From Streptomyces sp. NRRL B-1140 (GTDB lineage: Bacteria > Actinomycetota > Actinomycetes > Streptomycetales > Streptomycetaceae), in contig NZ_LGEA01000092.1 of assembly GCF_001280065.1 (NCBI RefSeq), positions 89,121 through 153,120 on the forward strand: a stretch of 64,000 nucleotides of DNA, given 5' to 3'. Under the pieces are notes generated by a model. It saw nothing but the letters and a program-made list of their open reading frames with translations, made no database searches and had not been told where the DNA came from. Positions 8,847 to 17,667 of this stretch are shown here, one piece after another (position 1 is the first letter of the stretch; each line of letters begins with the position of its first letter). The position numbers and the translations under genes are program-made.

Positions 8847-10139
8847 TTACTCTCCTTCAACCCGCATGATGCTGGCGACACCACGCACGGTGTCGAGCTT
8901 GCGCAACGCCTCGACGGTCCCGGTGAGGGCGGCGTCGGACGCACGGTGCGTGACGACGACGAGAGAGGCCTCGCCGTCCTTCCCCGACTGGCGAACCGTA
9001 TCGATCGAGACTCCGTGCTCGGCGAAGACGGTCGCGACCTGGGCGAGAACACCCGGTTTGTCAGCTACGTCGAGGCTGATGTGGTACCGCGTGACGACGT
9101 CGCCCATCGGCGACACCGGCAGCGCGGCGTAGGCGGACTCGCCCGGTCCGGTCGCGCCGCCGATCCGGTTGCGGCAGACGGCGACGAGGTCGCCGAGCAC
9201 GGCGGAGGCGGTGGGGGAACCGCCCGCTCCGGGACCGTAGAACATGAGCTGCCCGGCGGCGTCGGACTCGACGAACACGGCGTTGTAGGCGCCGCGGACG
9301 GAGGCCAGCGGGTGGCTCAGCGGGATCATGGCCGGGTGCACCCGCGCGGTGACCGACGCCCCGTCGTCGGCCCGCTCGCAGATGGCGAGCAGCTTGATGG
9401 TGCAGCCCATCTCCTTCGCGGAGGCGAAGTCGGCCGCGGTCACCTCGGTCATGCCCTCGCGGTGGACGTCGTCGAGGCGCACGCGCGTGTGGAAGGCGAT
9501 ACCGGCGAGGATCGCGGCCTTGGCGGCGGCGTCGAAGCCCTCCACGTCGGCGGTCGGGTCGGCCTCCGCGTACCCCAGGGCGGTGGCCTCGTCGAGGGCC
9601 TCCTGGTAGCCCGCGCCCGTCGAGTCCATCTTGTCGAGGATGAAGTTGGTCGTCCCGTTGACGATGCCCATCACCCGGTTGATCTTGTCGCCGGCGAGGG
9701 ACTCGCGCAGCGGCCGGATCAGCGGGATGGCACCGGCGACGGCGGCCTCGTAGTAGAGGTCCCGGCCGTGCTGCTCGGCGGCGGCGTGCAGGGCGGCGCC
9801 GTCCTGGGCGAGCAGCGCCTTGTTGGCGGAGACGACGGAGGCGCCGTGCTCGAAGGCGGTGGTGATGAGGGCCCGGGCGGGCTCGATGCCGCCGATGACC
9901 TCGACCACCACGTCGATGTCGCCGCGTTTGACGAGGGCGGTGGCGTCGGTGGTGACGAGCTCGGGGGCGATGCCTTCGCGCACCCGGTCGGGCCGCCGTA
10001 CGGCCACGCCCGCGAGTTCCACCGGGGCCCCGATGCGGGCCGTGAGGTCGTCGGCGTGCGTCGTCATGATGCGCGCCACCTCTGAGCCGACCACTCCACA
10101 GCCCAGCAGCGCCACCTTCAGCGGACGCGTACGCATCAT
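8847..10139 (-). CDS. hom: Homoserine dehydrogenase
   Basis: This 430-residue enzyme reduces aspartate semialdehyde to homoserine with NAD(P)H, the branch point of threonine, methionine and isoleucine synthesis. The Rossmann motif GCGVVGSE is near residues 13-20. A C-terminal ACT domain (about 350-430, KPGVLAQVATVFAEHGVSID) is the expected site of threonine feedback inhibition. It lies between lysA upstream (152 bp) and thrC downstream (6 bp). Two adjacent ATG codons can start it; AGAGGAAACGAGG precedes them. Confidence 0.97.
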   Translation of the reverse strand: MMRTRPLKVALLGCGVVGSEVARIMTTHADDLTARIGAPVELAGVAVRRPDRVREGIAPELVTTDATALVKRGDIDVVVEVIGGIEPARALITTAFEHGASVVSANKALLAQDGAALHAAAEQHGRDLYYEAAVAGAIPLIRPLRESLAGDKINRVMGIVNGTTNFILDKMDSTGAGYQEALDEATALGYAEADPTADVEGFDAAAKAAILAGIAFHTRVRLDDVHREGMTEVTAADFASAKEMGCTIKLLAICERADDGASVTARVHPAMIPLSHPLASVRGAYNAVFVESDAAGQLMFYGPGAGGSPTASAVLGDLVAVCRNRIGGATGPGESAYAALPVSPMGDVVTRYHISLDVADKPGVLAQVATVFAEHGVSIDTVRQSGKDGEASLVVVTHRASDAALTGTVEALRKLDTVRGVASIMRVEGE

Positions 10140-10291
10140 CCGACCTCGTTTCCTCTTTACCGTCTACGGTGGAACCAGTCTCACTCACCGGACGGGAGTT
10201 TCTGCCCCCGGTCCGGATCGTGAGATGTCTATTTCATTTTCGCGCGGGCCGAAGACAGGAGATCTTCCGCCGCCGGTTTTGCTCTCTGTCC

Positions 10292-11683
10292 TCAGCCCAC
10301 GTCCAGACGCAGCAGGTCCTCCTCCGTTTCGCGCCGGACGATCACCCGGGCCTCACCGCCGTCGACGGCGACGACCGGCGGGCGCAGCACGTGGTTGTAG
10401 TTGCTGGCCATGGAGCGGCAGTACGCGCCGGTGGCCGGTACGGCGAGAAGGTCACCCGGTGCCACGTCGGACGGCAGGAACGCGTCCTTGACCACGATGT
10501 CCCCGCTCTCGCAGTGCTTGCCGACGACCCGGGCGAGCATCGGCTCGGCCTCGGAGGTGCGGGAGACCAGCGCGACGCTGTACTCGGCGTCGTACAGCGC
10601 CGTGCGGATGTTGTCCGACATGCCGCCGTCGACGGAGACGTAGGTCCGCAACCCGTCGAGGGGCTTGATGGTGCCGACCTCGTAGAGCGTGAAGGCGGTC
10701 GGACCGACGATGGCGCGCCCCGGCTCCACGGAGATCCGCGGCGTGCGCAGCTGCGCGGCCTCGCACTCACGGGTGACGATCTCGGTCAGCGCCTTGGCGA
10801 TCTCGTGCGGCTCACGCGGGTCGTCGTCGCTGGTGTAGGCGATACCGAGGCCCCCACCGAGGTCGATCTCGGGCAACTCGACACCGTGCTCGTCGCGGAC
10901 GGCCTTCAGCAGCCCGACCACCCGGTGCGCGGCCACCTCGAACCCGGACATGTCGAAGATCTGCGACCCGATGTGGCTGTGGATGCCGACGAGCTCCAGC
11001 CCGTCGAGCTGCAGGGCCCGCCGTACCGCCTCGGCGGCCTGCCCGCCGGCCAGCGGGATGCCGAACTTCTGGTCCTCGTGGGCCGTGGCGATGAACTCGT
11101 GGGTGTGCGCCTCGACGCCGACGGTGATCCGGATGAGAACCTTCTGCCGCTTCCCCAGGCCCTGCGCGATATGGGCGACGCGCACGATCTCCTGGAAGGA
11201 GTCGAGAACGATGTGCCCCACACCGGCCTCGACGGCCCGGGTGATCTCGTCGACGGACTTGTTGTTGCCGTGGAAGGCGATGCGCTCGGCGGGCATGCCG
11301 GCGGACAGGGCGGTGGCCAGCTCGCCGCCGGAGCAGACGTCGACGTTCAGCCCCTCCTCGTCGAGCCAGCGCACGACGGCACGGGACAGGAACGCCTTGC
11401 CCGCGTAGAACACGTCGGCGTCGGCCCCGAAGGCGGTGCGCCAGGCACGCGCGCGGGCCCGGAAGTCGGCCTCGTCCAGGACGTAGGCGGGAGTGCCGAA
11501 CTCCTCGGCGAGCCGCGTGACCGGAATGCCGCCGACGGTCACGACCCCGTCGTCGTCACGCGTCACCGTCTGGGCCCACACCTTGGGGTCCAGCGCGTTG
11601 AGGTCGGCGGGCGGGGCCGAGTAGTGCCCCTCGGGGAGGACATCTGCGTGACGGGGCCCGGCGGGGTGTGCGGAACGGCTCAT
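10292..11683 (-). CDS. lysA: Diaminopimelate decarboxylase
   Basis: This 463-residue fold-type III PLP enzyme decarboxylates meso-diaminopimelate to lysine. The PLP lysine is Lys96 in [10 protein letters not shown], and the active-site CESGD motif is present near residue 390. The reading frame continues 44 codons upstream, but the ATG at 11683 lies just past the stop of the argS-like gene and gives the family N-terminus ([19 protein letters not shown]). The gap to the argS-like gene is 16 bp, so both form one operon. Lysine biosynthesis in Streptomyces also feeds the diaminopimelate pool of the wall. Confidence 0.96.
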   Translation of the reverse strand: MSRSAHPAGPRHADVLPEGHYSAPPADLNALDPKVWAQTVTRDDDGVVTVGGIPVTRLAEEFGTPAYVLDEADFRARARAWRTAFGADADVFYAGKAFLSRAVVRWLDEEGLNVDVCSGGELATALSAGMPAERIAFHGNNKSVDEITRAVEAGVGHIVLDSFQEIVRVAHIAQGLGKRQKVLIRITVGVEAHTHEFIATAHEDQKFGIPLAGGQAAEAVRRALQLDGLELVGIHSHIGSQIFDMSGFEVAAHRVVGLLKAVRDEHGVELPEIDLGGGLGIAYTSDDDPREPHEIAKALTEIVTRECEAAQLRTPRISVEPGRAIVGPTAFTLYEVGTIKPLDGLRTYVSVDGGMSDNIRTALYDAEYSVALVSRTSEAEPMLARVVGKHCESGDIVVKDAFLPSDVAPGDLLAVPATGAYCRSMASNYNHVLRPPVVAVDGGEARVIVRRETEEDLLRLDVG

Positions 11684-11699
11684 GATCTGTACGTGTCTC

Positions 11700-12746
11700 T
11701 CAGAGATGGTCGGGTGCGTCGATGCCGAGCAGGGACAGGCCGCCGGCCAGCACCGTCCCGGCGGCTTCGGCGAGCGCGAGCCGGGCACGGTGGGCGGCCG
11801 AGGGTTTCTCCTCACCGAGGGGCAGCACGGCGGGGAGCAGAGGCATCACGGCATCGGCGACGGCGATGAGATGCCGGGCCAGACGGTCGGGGGTGTGCTG
11901 CGTGGCGGTGGCGGCGAGGACGCGGGGGTGGTCGCCGAGTAGGGCGGTCAACGCTTCCGCTGCGCTCACGGGACCCGGCTCGGGGTGGAAGCCCAGGTCC
12001 GCGGCGTTGCGCAGGAGGGCCCGGGTGCGGGCGTGGGCGTACCGGACGCGGAAGAGGGGGTTGCTCTCCCGCTGGACGAGGTGGTCGCCGGGGATCTTGG
12101 GCCGGTCGTGGGCGGCAGGGTGCAGCAGGGCCCAGCGGGCGGCGTCCCGGCCGAGGGGCAGAGGGTCGACGCGGGCGGGAACGGGGTGGACGGTGACGGA
12201 CCGGTCGGGGATGACACGCGGCCCCGGGGTGGTGATGTCCGCCCCGAGGACGGACCCCCACTCCGGGGCGGGCCGCCCGGTGCAGGAGACACGGACGATG
12301 TCCCCCTGGCTGCGCGCCAGACGGGCCACGACGTCCGTGACCACGACGGCGCGCACTTCCGCCCGGCAGTAGATCTTGAGGGCGAACCCGCTGAACCCGC
12401 TGGTCGTGTGCCCGTAGCGCCGCCCGCGCCGCAGGATCTCGTCGACGAGGTCGCCGGAGGCGGTGTTGTGCAGGCTGACGTTGAGGAAGCCGGGCCCGGT
12501 GACCACGACGTCGGCGAACCGCCGCTCGTCGAGGAGCCGCGCCCGCAGCACCTCGGCCACGTCACGAGGCGGCCGCCCTGCCGCGCGGGCCAGCTGGAGG
12601 GCGATGTTGGTGGCGTAGTCGCCACGGCCCCCGGGCCCGGGCGGAGCAACCACGGCCCGCTCCGGAACGGTCACGCTGAGCTCACCCTCGTCGACGGCGC
12701 GGCGCACGGCGTGCAGCACGGTGCGGGAGAGCTCTGCGGGGGTCAC
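11700..12746 (-). CDS. Truncated arginyl-tRNA synthetase-like protein (DALR anticodon-binding domain)
   Basis: This 348-residue protein resembles ArgRS at both ends but lacks the catalytic middle. The N-terminus (about 1-95, including [21 protein letters not shown]) matches the additional N-terminal domain. The last 120 residues ([20 protein letters not shown] and onward) match the DALR anticodon-binding domain. The HIGH and KMSKS motifs are absent, and the protein is about 230 residues shorter than a working ArgRS, so it should not charge tRNA. Position directly upstream of lysA mirrors the argS-lysA pair known in actinobacteria. A role in tRNA binding or regulation is possible but unproven. 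Confidence 0.85.
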   Translation of the reverse strand: MTPAELSRTVLHAVRRAVDEGELSVTVPERAVVAPPGPGGRGDYATNIALQLARAAGRPPRDVAEVLRARLLDERRFADVVVTGPGFLNVSLHNTASGDLVDEILRRGRRYGHTTSGFSGFALKIYCRAEVRAVVVTDVVARLARSQGDIVRVSCTGRPAPEWGSVLGADITTPGPRVIPDRSVTVHPVPARVDPLPLGRDAARWALLHPAAHDRPKIPGDHLVQRESNPLFRVRYAHARTRALLRNAADLGFHPEPGPVSAAEALTALLGDHPRVLAATATQHTPDRLARHLIAVADAVMPLLPAVLPLGEEKPSAAHRARLALAEAAGTVLAGGLSLLGIDAPDHL

Positions 12747-12977
12747 GGCACCAGCGTATGGGAGGAAGGGGGTGGGTATGCGAGCCGGTTTCCCGGGGGT
12801 CCGGGATGTGGACGGTGGCCGGTGTTCCGGGGTGGGTGCTGCTCGGGGGTTCGTAGAATGCCTTCGGCAGACGCCTACCTGGGTCAGGGGTGGACGCTGC
12901 CCAGCATGAGGGGGCCGCGCGGTGGACGCTGCCCGGCGTTTCGGGAGCGGCGACGGTGCGACGGTGCGACCGAGCTC

Positions 12978-13487
12978 CTACGGCACGGCGGGAATATCCA
13001 CTTCCTGCCCCTGCCCCTGCTCCCTCACCGGTTCCTTCGCTACCGGTTCTTCCCCTGGGGCACCACCGCCGTCGGTGTCGGGACCACCGCCGCGCTGCCG
13101 ACCCCCGCCCCGGGCTCGCTCCATCAACTGGCGGACCACGAGGACCAGTTCGGCGGGCTCGAAGGGTTTGGCGAGGAAGGCGTCGACGCCCACTTCAAGC
13201 CCGGCCTCGATCTCGTGGTGGCTGCAGGCGCTGACGATGGCGAGGGGCGTGTCCCGGGTCCGCGGGTCAGCCCGGAGGCGAGCGGCGGTCCGCAGCCCGT
13301 CCAGCCGGGGCATGACGACATCGAGGGTCACGACATCGGGCCGCACGTGATGCACGACATCGAGACACTCGGCACCATCGGCCGCGGTCACGACCTCCAG
13401 CCCCTCAAGCTCGAGGTTGACCCTGATCAACTGCCGGATGACCTTGTTGTCGTCCACAACAAGCACCCGACCCGACGCGCCTGGCAC
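12978..13487 (-). CDS. Stand-alone CheY-like response regulator receiver protein
   Basis: This 169-residue receiver protein (counted from the GTG at 13487, reading MPGASGRVLVVDDN) has acidic residues Asp12-Asp13, phosphoacceptor Asp56 in VVTLDVVMP, Ser87 and Lys107 in FLAKPFEP. There is no DNA-binding output domain; the C-terminal 45 residues are Gly/Glu/Gln-rich and probably disordered. The frame stays open upstream through the tRNA gene, so the longer version is rejected. A 490-bp ORF of this kind beside the lysA cluster is common in Streptomyces; no kinase partner is adjacent. Confidence 0.88.
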   Translation of the reverse strand: MPGASGRVLVVDDNKVIRQLIRVNLELEGLEVVTAADGAECLDVVHHVRPDVVTLDVVMPRLDGLRTAARLRADPRTRDTPLAIVSACSHHEIEAGLEVGVDAFLAKPFEPAELVLVVRQLMERARGGGRQRGGGPDTDGGGAPGEEPVAKEPVREQGQGQEVDIPAVP

Positions 13488-13611
13488 AACTCGAGAGTAG
13501 GTCGGCCCCGGCCATCGCGTCCGGGTTTTCCCCACTTCCACCCCGCACGAGCGACCCGGACCCCCCGCCCCGACAGCGGAAACCCGTTCATGACCACCCC
13601 GAGGGAGCTGG

Positions 13612-13617
13612 TAGTGT
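13612..13617 (+). promoter_or_regulatory. Possible -10 element of the tRNA-Arg promoter
   Basis: TAGTGT lies 35 bp before the tRNA 5' end, with a weak -35 (ATGACC) 16 bp upstream. The spacing is sensible for a vegetative promoter. This is a motif match only. Confidence 0.4.
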
Positions 13618-13651
13618 TCTACCCGTCGCCGCGAGCAATCGCGACGCACAC

Positions 13652-13723
13652 GCCCCCGTAGCTCAGGGGATAGAGCAACGGCCTCCGGAGCCGTGTGCGC
13701 AGGTTCGAATCCTGCCGGGGGCA
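13652..13723 (+). tRNA. tRNA-Arg (anticodon CCG)
   Basis: A complete cloverleaf can be drawn: acceptor GCCCCCG pairing with CGGGGGC, D arm GCTC-AGGGGATA-GAGC, anticodon arm ACGGC-CTCCGGA-GCCGT with CCG in the loop, T arm GCAGG-TTCGAAT-CCTGC, and discriminator A. CCA is not fully encoded. It reads CGG arginine codons. The 3' half is the attachment site of the integrated element, which rebuilds the gene end on insertion. Confidence 0.96.
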
Positions 13724-13825
13724 CCTTGCATGAGGTGCCCAAAGACCCCGCCATCAGCGCTTTCGCTGGGACGGGGTCTTCGCGTATGTGCAGGCGTGTG
13801 CCGCTCGGAGCGGCTGTATGTCGGG
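13679..13825 (+). repeat. attL: left copy of the attachment repeat
   Basis: This copy contains the 3' half of tRNA-Arg, its terminator hairpin and about 43 bp more that still match the right copy at roughly 37 of 43 positions. The strictly identical core is 13700-13782. The single mismatch inside the tRNA part is at 13699 (G here, T at 28657), in the T stem. Confidence 0.93.
13742..13780 (+). terminator. Terminator of tRNA-Arg
   Basis: Stem AAGACCCCG (13742-13750) pairs with CGGGGTCTT (13772-13780), with a small inner CAGCG/CGCTG stem. It lies 18 bp after the tRNA and is carried within the duplicated attachment sequence, so integration restores both the tRNA end and its terminator. Confidence 0.85.
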
Positions 13826-13828
13826 CGC

Positions 13829-13846
13829 CGTGGACTATCCGTGGAC
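13829..13846 (+). promoter_or_regulatory. Candidate integrase arm-type site, left
   Basis: CGTGGACTATCCGTGGAC contains two GTGGAC half-sites 11 bp apart, 47 bp inside the core. A 16 of 18 match in the same orientation is at 28559-28576, on the other side of the core in the circular form. Paired repeats flanking the crossover are how tyrosine integrases bind attP arms. Confidence 0.55.
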
Positions 13847-13955
13847 TGGCCACAGGCCAGGAACCCGCAGGTCAGGGCCGGAAAACGCCGAGACCCCCGA
13901 ACCGTAGTCCAGGGGCCATCATGCCGCAGGTGCGCGTGTCGGAGGTCTGCCGGGA

Positions 13956-15362
13956 TCAAGTCCCGTCGCCGGGCTCGTCCTCCAGGCCGTCATCCTCACC
14001 GAGGAGCTCGGCGATCCGGCGGTTGGCCACGTCCTGGCGCCCGTCGAGGCACTTCGCGTACCGGCTCAGCAGCACTTCGACGCTGTTGCCCGCGCGTTCC
14101 GCCACCTCGGTGGGGTCGACGCCGGCGTTGAGCCACGAGGAGAGCGCGGCGTGCCTCAGGTCGTACGGCCGAGCGGCCAGCGGCGAGGCCACCTGTTCCG
14201 GCGTGAGCGCCAGGTGCCGGGCCTCGTCCCAGACGCGCCAGTACGTAGTGGAGGCGACCACTCCCCCACGTTCGTTGGCGAACAGCCGCCCGTCCGTGGC
14301 AGTGCCGAACTCCTCGATGTGGGCGAGGAGCATGCGGACGAGGCGAGGCGGGATCGGGACGATGCGGGTTTCGTTCGCGGGGCGATTCTTAAGCCCGCGG
14401 TTGTCGTGAACCTCCCCGGTCCCGGTCCAGCGCTTCCCAACGGTCGGCCGGGTCTTCTCCAGGATCAGCGAACCCCACCCGGTCTCCGGCAGCGTGCAGT
14501 CCGGACGACGCAGCGCCACAGCTTCCGCCGGCCGAAGCCCACCGAAGTACATGCAGGCGAAGAGCGCGACCATGCGCCGTCCCCGGGCCCTGCGGTAACC
14601 GCCGACGTATGAGACGGCGGCCAGGAGCTCGCGTGCCTGCCGAGGGTTCACCACGACCCGGCGGTCGACTTCCTTGGTCACCTTCGGCGGCTTCCACTTC
14701 ACGAGCGTGACCGGGTTATCCGGGAGCTCCCCCAGTTCGACCGCGTACGCGAGGGCATTGAAGAGGACCGCCCGCTTGCGCCGCACCGTCTCGGCGGCCG
14801 CTGGAGCGCCCGACAGCTTGAGCTTGAGCGAGTCGAGGACGCGGCGGGTATCTGCCGGGTTCTTGAGCGTCGCCAACGGCAGCGAGGCCTTGGCCACCCA
14901 TCGAAGAGCGTTCGCGATGTCGACCGGCGGAGCTTCCTCGTCCGAGGCTTGGACGACGAAAGCCCAGCCCCGCAGCGCACGGCGCAAGACGTCGTCAGCA
15001 GGCCGCCCCGGGCGATCACCCAACAACTGAGTGGTGACGAGCGTCATCGTCTCGTTCAGGCTGTCGCGGGAGTTCGGAGCCGCGTGCGGCCACTTCATGG
15101 CGACGTACGCCCGTGCGAAGTCGTACCAGGTACGGGACGCTTTGACGGGTGCCATGGAGTCCGGCAGACCGGTTTCCGTGTCGAATGCCTCGCCCTTCTG
15201 CGCAGCCCGAAGAAGCTTGGCGCGGAAGTTGTCGGCGAGTGCCTTGGTCCGGAAGGTCTCGGAGAACGGCGGGGCGTCGGCAACCTTCCATCGCACGTCA
15301 TAGGACGGCGTCTTGTAGGGCCGCTTGCGGATGCCCCACACCCTCACGTCATGCGACTTCAC
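13956..15362 (-). CDS. int: Tyrosine site-specific recombinase (AICE integrase)
   Basis: This 468-residue protein catalyses integration and excision at tRNA-Arg. The N-terminal part has the arm-binding and SAM-like core-binding domains. The catalytic domain shows Arg in GGLRPAEAVAL (about 275), HxxR-type YDLRHAALS (about 403) and the nucleophilic Tyr in LSRYAKCLD (about 435). The GTG start overlaps the stop of the excisionase gene as GTGA, so the two are coupled. The gene ends 174 bp inside the attachment core, the usual position for AICE integrases. Confidence 0.95.
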   Translation of the reverse strand: MKSHDVRVWGIRKRPYKTPSYDVRWKVADAPPFSETFRTKALADNFRAKLLRAAQKGEAFDTETGLPDSMAPVKASRTWYDFARAYVAMKWPHAAPNSRDSLNETMTLVTTQLLGDRPGRPADDVLRRALRGWAFVVQASDEEAPPVDIANALRWVAKASLPLATLKNPADTRRVLDSLKLKLSGAPAAAETVRRKRAVLFNALAYAVELGELPDNPVTLVKWKPPKVTKEVDRRVVVNPRQARELLAAVSYVGGYRRARGRRMVALFACMYFGGLRPAEAVALRRPDCTLPETGWGSLILEKTRPTVGKRWTGTGEVHDNRGLKNRPANETRIVPIPPRLVRMLLAHIEEFGTATDGRLFANERGGVVASTTYWRVWDEARHLALTPEQVASPLAARPYDLRHAALSSWLNAGVDPTEVAERAGNSVEVLLSRYAKCLDGRQDVANRRIAELLGEDDGLEDEPGDGT

Positions 15363-15553
15363 GCCGCCTCCGCGAGCCCGTGGAGCCAGGCGTCGAAGTC
15401 ACTGCGCCAAACGCGGAGCTCACCATTCGGCAGCTTGATCGCTTCCGGAGCCTGCCCTAGCTCGCGCCAGCGGTAGAAGGTTCGGCGGGACACTCCGCCC
15501 AGCTCGGCGAGGATCTGCGGGACAGTCATCAGTTCGTCCCGTCGGCGGTCCAT
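15359..15553 (-). CDS. xis: Excisionase / MerR-type helix-turn-helix protein
   Basis: This 64-residue protein contains a winged HTH of the excisionase type (MTVPQILAELGGVSRRTFYRWRELGQ, then LPNGELRVWRSDFDAWL). It should bend attachment DNA and drive excision with Int. The ATG at 15553 is preceded by AAGGAG seven bases upstream. A second ATG at 15529 overlaps the rep stop as TGATG, giving 56 residues and also plausible. It sits between rep and int, as in pSAM2. Confidence 0.9.
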   Translation of the reverse strand: MDRRRDELMTVPQILAELGGVSRRTFYRWRELGQAPEAIKLPNGELRVWRSDFDAWLHGLAEAA

Positions 15554-16827
15554 GTCGGTTCTCCTTCCGTTCCGGGGGCGGGTTCGAGAGATGCGGCCAG
15601 CCAGGCTTCGGTGTCGGACAGGCCGGTTCCGGCGAAGACCCAGTGCGCGAGGACGTAGGTCGTCTCGGGCTCGGGGCCGTTGGGTGTTGCGGCTTGGGCG
15701 CGGCGCCACTGGGCGCGTGCGTCGCGGAGGGCGCCGAGAGTGGTTGAGTAGCGGCGGGACTTGGTGGAGAAGTGGCCGCGGAAGCCGAGCATGTGAGCCC
15801 AGGCGCGCAGGCGGAGGCGTTCGAGGTCCTTGCGTGCGCCGAGGAACCAGGCGGTGCGGATGAGGCGGCGGGCGTGGTCGCTGATGTCGAGCTGGGCGAG
15901 TTCGGCGGCGAACTTGAGCGGGCGGTCGAGAGCTCCTGTCGCCGTCTCGGCGCCTTTGGTGGCGTACTTGGCGATGTAGGCGGCGACAGCCCGTTCGGTC
16001 AGCTCCTGGCCGCCGTCGAAGTCGGCCGAGCGGATGGTGCGTACGTCGAGCTGGCGACCGAAGGTGAAGGCGTGGGCGCGGCCATCGATGGTCGGGCCGT
16101 CCACCCGGACCTTGGCGGTGGCCGCCCGGATGGCGTCCGTGAGCAGCTCGGCGGTTGCCCACACAGGAGGTGGAGTGTCGCCGCCGCTGGGGCCGTCGAT
16201 GCGGATGACGGCGTGGAAGTGGACTGCGCCACGCTTCTGGTACTCGGCGACCTTGGCGAAGGACACTCGGGCGTGCTCGCGGAAGCGCCGCTGGGAGAGG
16301 CCGGCGCGCTTGGCGACTTCTCGGCGCAGGTAGGTGGAGAAGCGCCGCCAGAGTGGACCGGCGTGGGCGTTCCAGAGCACCGCGGCTTCGTAGTCGTAGG
16401 TGTCCGGGTCGAGCGCGGTGCCGAGTGCCTCGTCGTCCTGGTCGTGGTGAGTGCCGCAGCGGCACGGGCGCCCGCTGGAGGGACGGTTGTGGACCGGGCC
16501 GAAGCTCGGCGCGGTGAAGGTGGCGAACACGCGCGGGTGGGCGGCGACGTGTTCGGGGATGCCCTTGCCGCCGCGCAGGCCGGAGGTGATCAGGTGGAAG
16601 GTGTCGCGGCGGTAGACCTCGGCGCAGGCGGCGCAGCGGGTCGTGCGGCGGTTGTTGCAGCGGACGAGGAGCTGTCCGGCCGGGAGGCTGGTCGAGTCGA
16701 GGCGGTGGAGGAGGTTGCCGATCTCGCCGGTCGTGGTGTCGACGTGGTACTCGGTGCGGTGGCCGTCGAGGCGGATCGGGTTGGTGCAGCCGCCGAGTCC
16801 GGAGAGCTGGCGGAGGATACCCGGCAA
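15529..16827 (-). CDS. RepSA-like rolling-circle replication initiator
   Basis: This protein of at least 432 residues carries an HUH-type motif (VHFHAVIRI, about 205) and a downstream YIAKYATKG segment (about 284) that fits the catalytic tyrosine motif. It also has a cysteine-rich N-terminal stretch (CAACAEVYRRDTF and RCNNRR). AICEs use such proteins for replication after excision and before transfer. The first usable start codon is a TTG at 16827 without a clear ribosome binding site, while homologous-looking sequence (TRTTPAPLPELANLAAQGT) continues upstream in frame. The true N-terminus is probably about 21 codons earlier, at an ATC (16888-16890) after AAGGGGA; see findings. Confidence 0.88.
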   Translation of the reverse strand: MPGILRQLSGLGGCTNPIRLDGHRTEYHVDTTTGEIGNLLHRLDSTSLPAGQLLVRCNNRRTTRCAACAEVYRRDTFHLITSGLRGGKGIPEHVAAHPRVFATFTAPSFGPVHNRPSSGRPCRCGTHHDQDDEALGTALDPDTYDYEAAVLWNAHAGPLWRRFSTYLRREVAKRAGLSQRRFREHARVSFAKVAEYQKRGAVHFHAVIRIDGPSGGDTPPPVWATAELLTDAIRAATAKVRVDGPTIDGRAHAFTFGRQLDVRTIRSADFDGGQELTERAVAAYIAKYATKGAETATGALDRPLKFAAELAQLDISDHARRLIRTAWFLGARKDLERLRLRAWAHMLGFRGHFSTKSRRYSTTLGALRDARAQWRRAQAATPNGPEPETTYVLAHWVFAGTGLSDTEAWLAASLEPAPGTEGEPTWTADGTN

Positions 16828-16985
16828 TGTGCCCTGCGCGGCCAGGTTCGCGAGTTCCGGGAGTGGGGCCGGAGTGGTGCGGGTGAAGATGGCGTTTCCC
16901 CTTCTGACTGGCTCGGTCGGGAGGAGCAGGCCCCGGGGTGGCGAGATGCTTGGTCGTGTGCCGCCGCCCCGGAGGCCAGCGCGGT

Positions 16986-17231
16986 TCAGCGGCGGTGGTG
17001 GTCGCGGAGCATGGAGCGCAGGACGACGGCGGCCACGGCAACGGAGATGGCCGTCACGGCGACGGCGGCCAGGAGCGCGGTGAGGACGACCCCGCCGACG
17101 ACCAGGGCCACGACGGTCTTCTGATCGATGGAGACCGACGGGAGCGAGCGCCGTACGGGCGCCGGCTCGGTCGGGGTGTGGGTGTGCGCGGGCGGCGGGG
17201 TCGGGCTGTCGGGGTACTTCGGGAGGAACAC
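16986..17231 (-). CDS. SpdD-like small membrane spread protein
   Basis: This 81-residue protein begins MFLPKYPDSPTPPPAH and has one long hydrophobic segment (about 38-72). The N-terminal MFxPKYP motif and size match SpdD proteins of Streptomyces plasmids and AICEs, which help plasmid spread between mycelial compartments after transfer. The ATG follows a GGGAAC site. A repressor-type operator lies 19-34 bp upstream of the start. Confidence 0.75.
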   Translation of the reverse strand: MFLPKYPDSPTPPPAHTHTPTEPAPVRRSLPSVSIDQKTVVALVVGGVVLTALLAAVAVTAISVAVAAVVLRSMLRDHHRR

Positions 17232-17249
17232 GGTTCCCTCTCCTTATCT

Positions 17250-17265
17250 ACTCGTCTAGGTGTGT
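17250..17265. promoter_or_regulatory. Putative KorSA operator upstream of the spd/rep cluster
   Basis: ACTCGTCTAGGTGTGT shares the ACTCGTCTA half-site of the palindromic operator at 20242-20257. It sits 19 bp before the SpdD start, where a bound repressor would block the downstream spd-rep-xis-int transcripts. Confidence 0.6.
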
Positions 17266-17450
17266 GAGCCGTTTATGACGGTCACGCCGGAGCGCGTGCC
17301 GGACTCGATTGCGGGTGCCAGGAAGGTGCGGGAGAGCCAGAAGCCGAAGAGGGCGATCAGGACGACGATCCAGACGCGGACGCCGAGGAACCTGACTGCT
17401 CCCCAGGCGAAGAAGCCGAGGACGACGACAAGCGGCAGGCTGACGGTCAC
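17256..17450 (-). CDS. Small two-helix membrane protein of the element
   Basis: This 64-residue protein has two hydrophobic segments (about 3-19 and 25-41). I do not recognise the family; the place within the spread-gene cluster suggests a membrane role in intramycelial transfer. The start ATG-ACC follows AAAGGACCC. The stop falls inside the operator region before spdD. Confidence 0.6.
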   Translation of the reverse strand: MTVSLPLVVVLGFFAWGAVRFLGVRVWIVVLIALFGFWLSRTFLAPAIESGTRSGVTVINGSHT

Positions 17451-17465
17451 GGGGCGAGGGTCCTT

Positions 17466-17657
17466 TCAGCGCACGTGGCAACGGTGAGTGCGGGCGGCCA
17501 GCTCGGCGGCGGCGCGGCCGTCGTAGTCGGTGGAGAAGCCGCAGCGGGGGGCGGTGCAGGCTGCGGTGTGCTTCTCCTGGCCCCGGCCGTCGTAGTACGT
17601 GCCGACCCGGACGGGGCCGATGCGGACGACGTTGCGGAAGCGGCGATTGGCGCTCAC
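17466..17657 (-). CDS. Mobile element transfer protein (SpdA-like)
   Basis: This 63-residue protein contains RIGPVRVGTYYDGRGQEKHTAACTAPRCGFSTDYDGRAAAELAARTHRC, with a CxxxxC...C cysteine pattern and a conserved RIGPVxVGTY motif that recurs in AICE-encoded small transfer proteins. It may be a small zinc-binding protein. AGGAGAC precedes the ATG. It lies between the two membrane spread proteins. Confidence 0.7.
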   Translation of the reverse strand: MSANRRFRNVVRIGPVRVGTYYDGRGQEKHTAACTAPRCGFSTDYDGRAAAELAARTHRCHVR

Positions 17658-17667
17658 GAGGTCTCCT

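Noticed and set aside
11700..12746. Annotation as a functional arginyl-tRNA synthetase.
   Set aside because: HIGH and KMSKS motifs and about 230 residues of catalytic core are missing.
12978..13853. A 291-residue version of the receiver protein.
   Set aside because: Its N-terminal extension runs through tRNA-Arg; the GTG at 13487 gives the normal receiver start.
15359..17041. A 560-codon frame covering the excisionase and most of rep.
   Set aside because: Only its last 64 codons are the real excisionase; the rest is the shifted frame of the RepSA-like gene.
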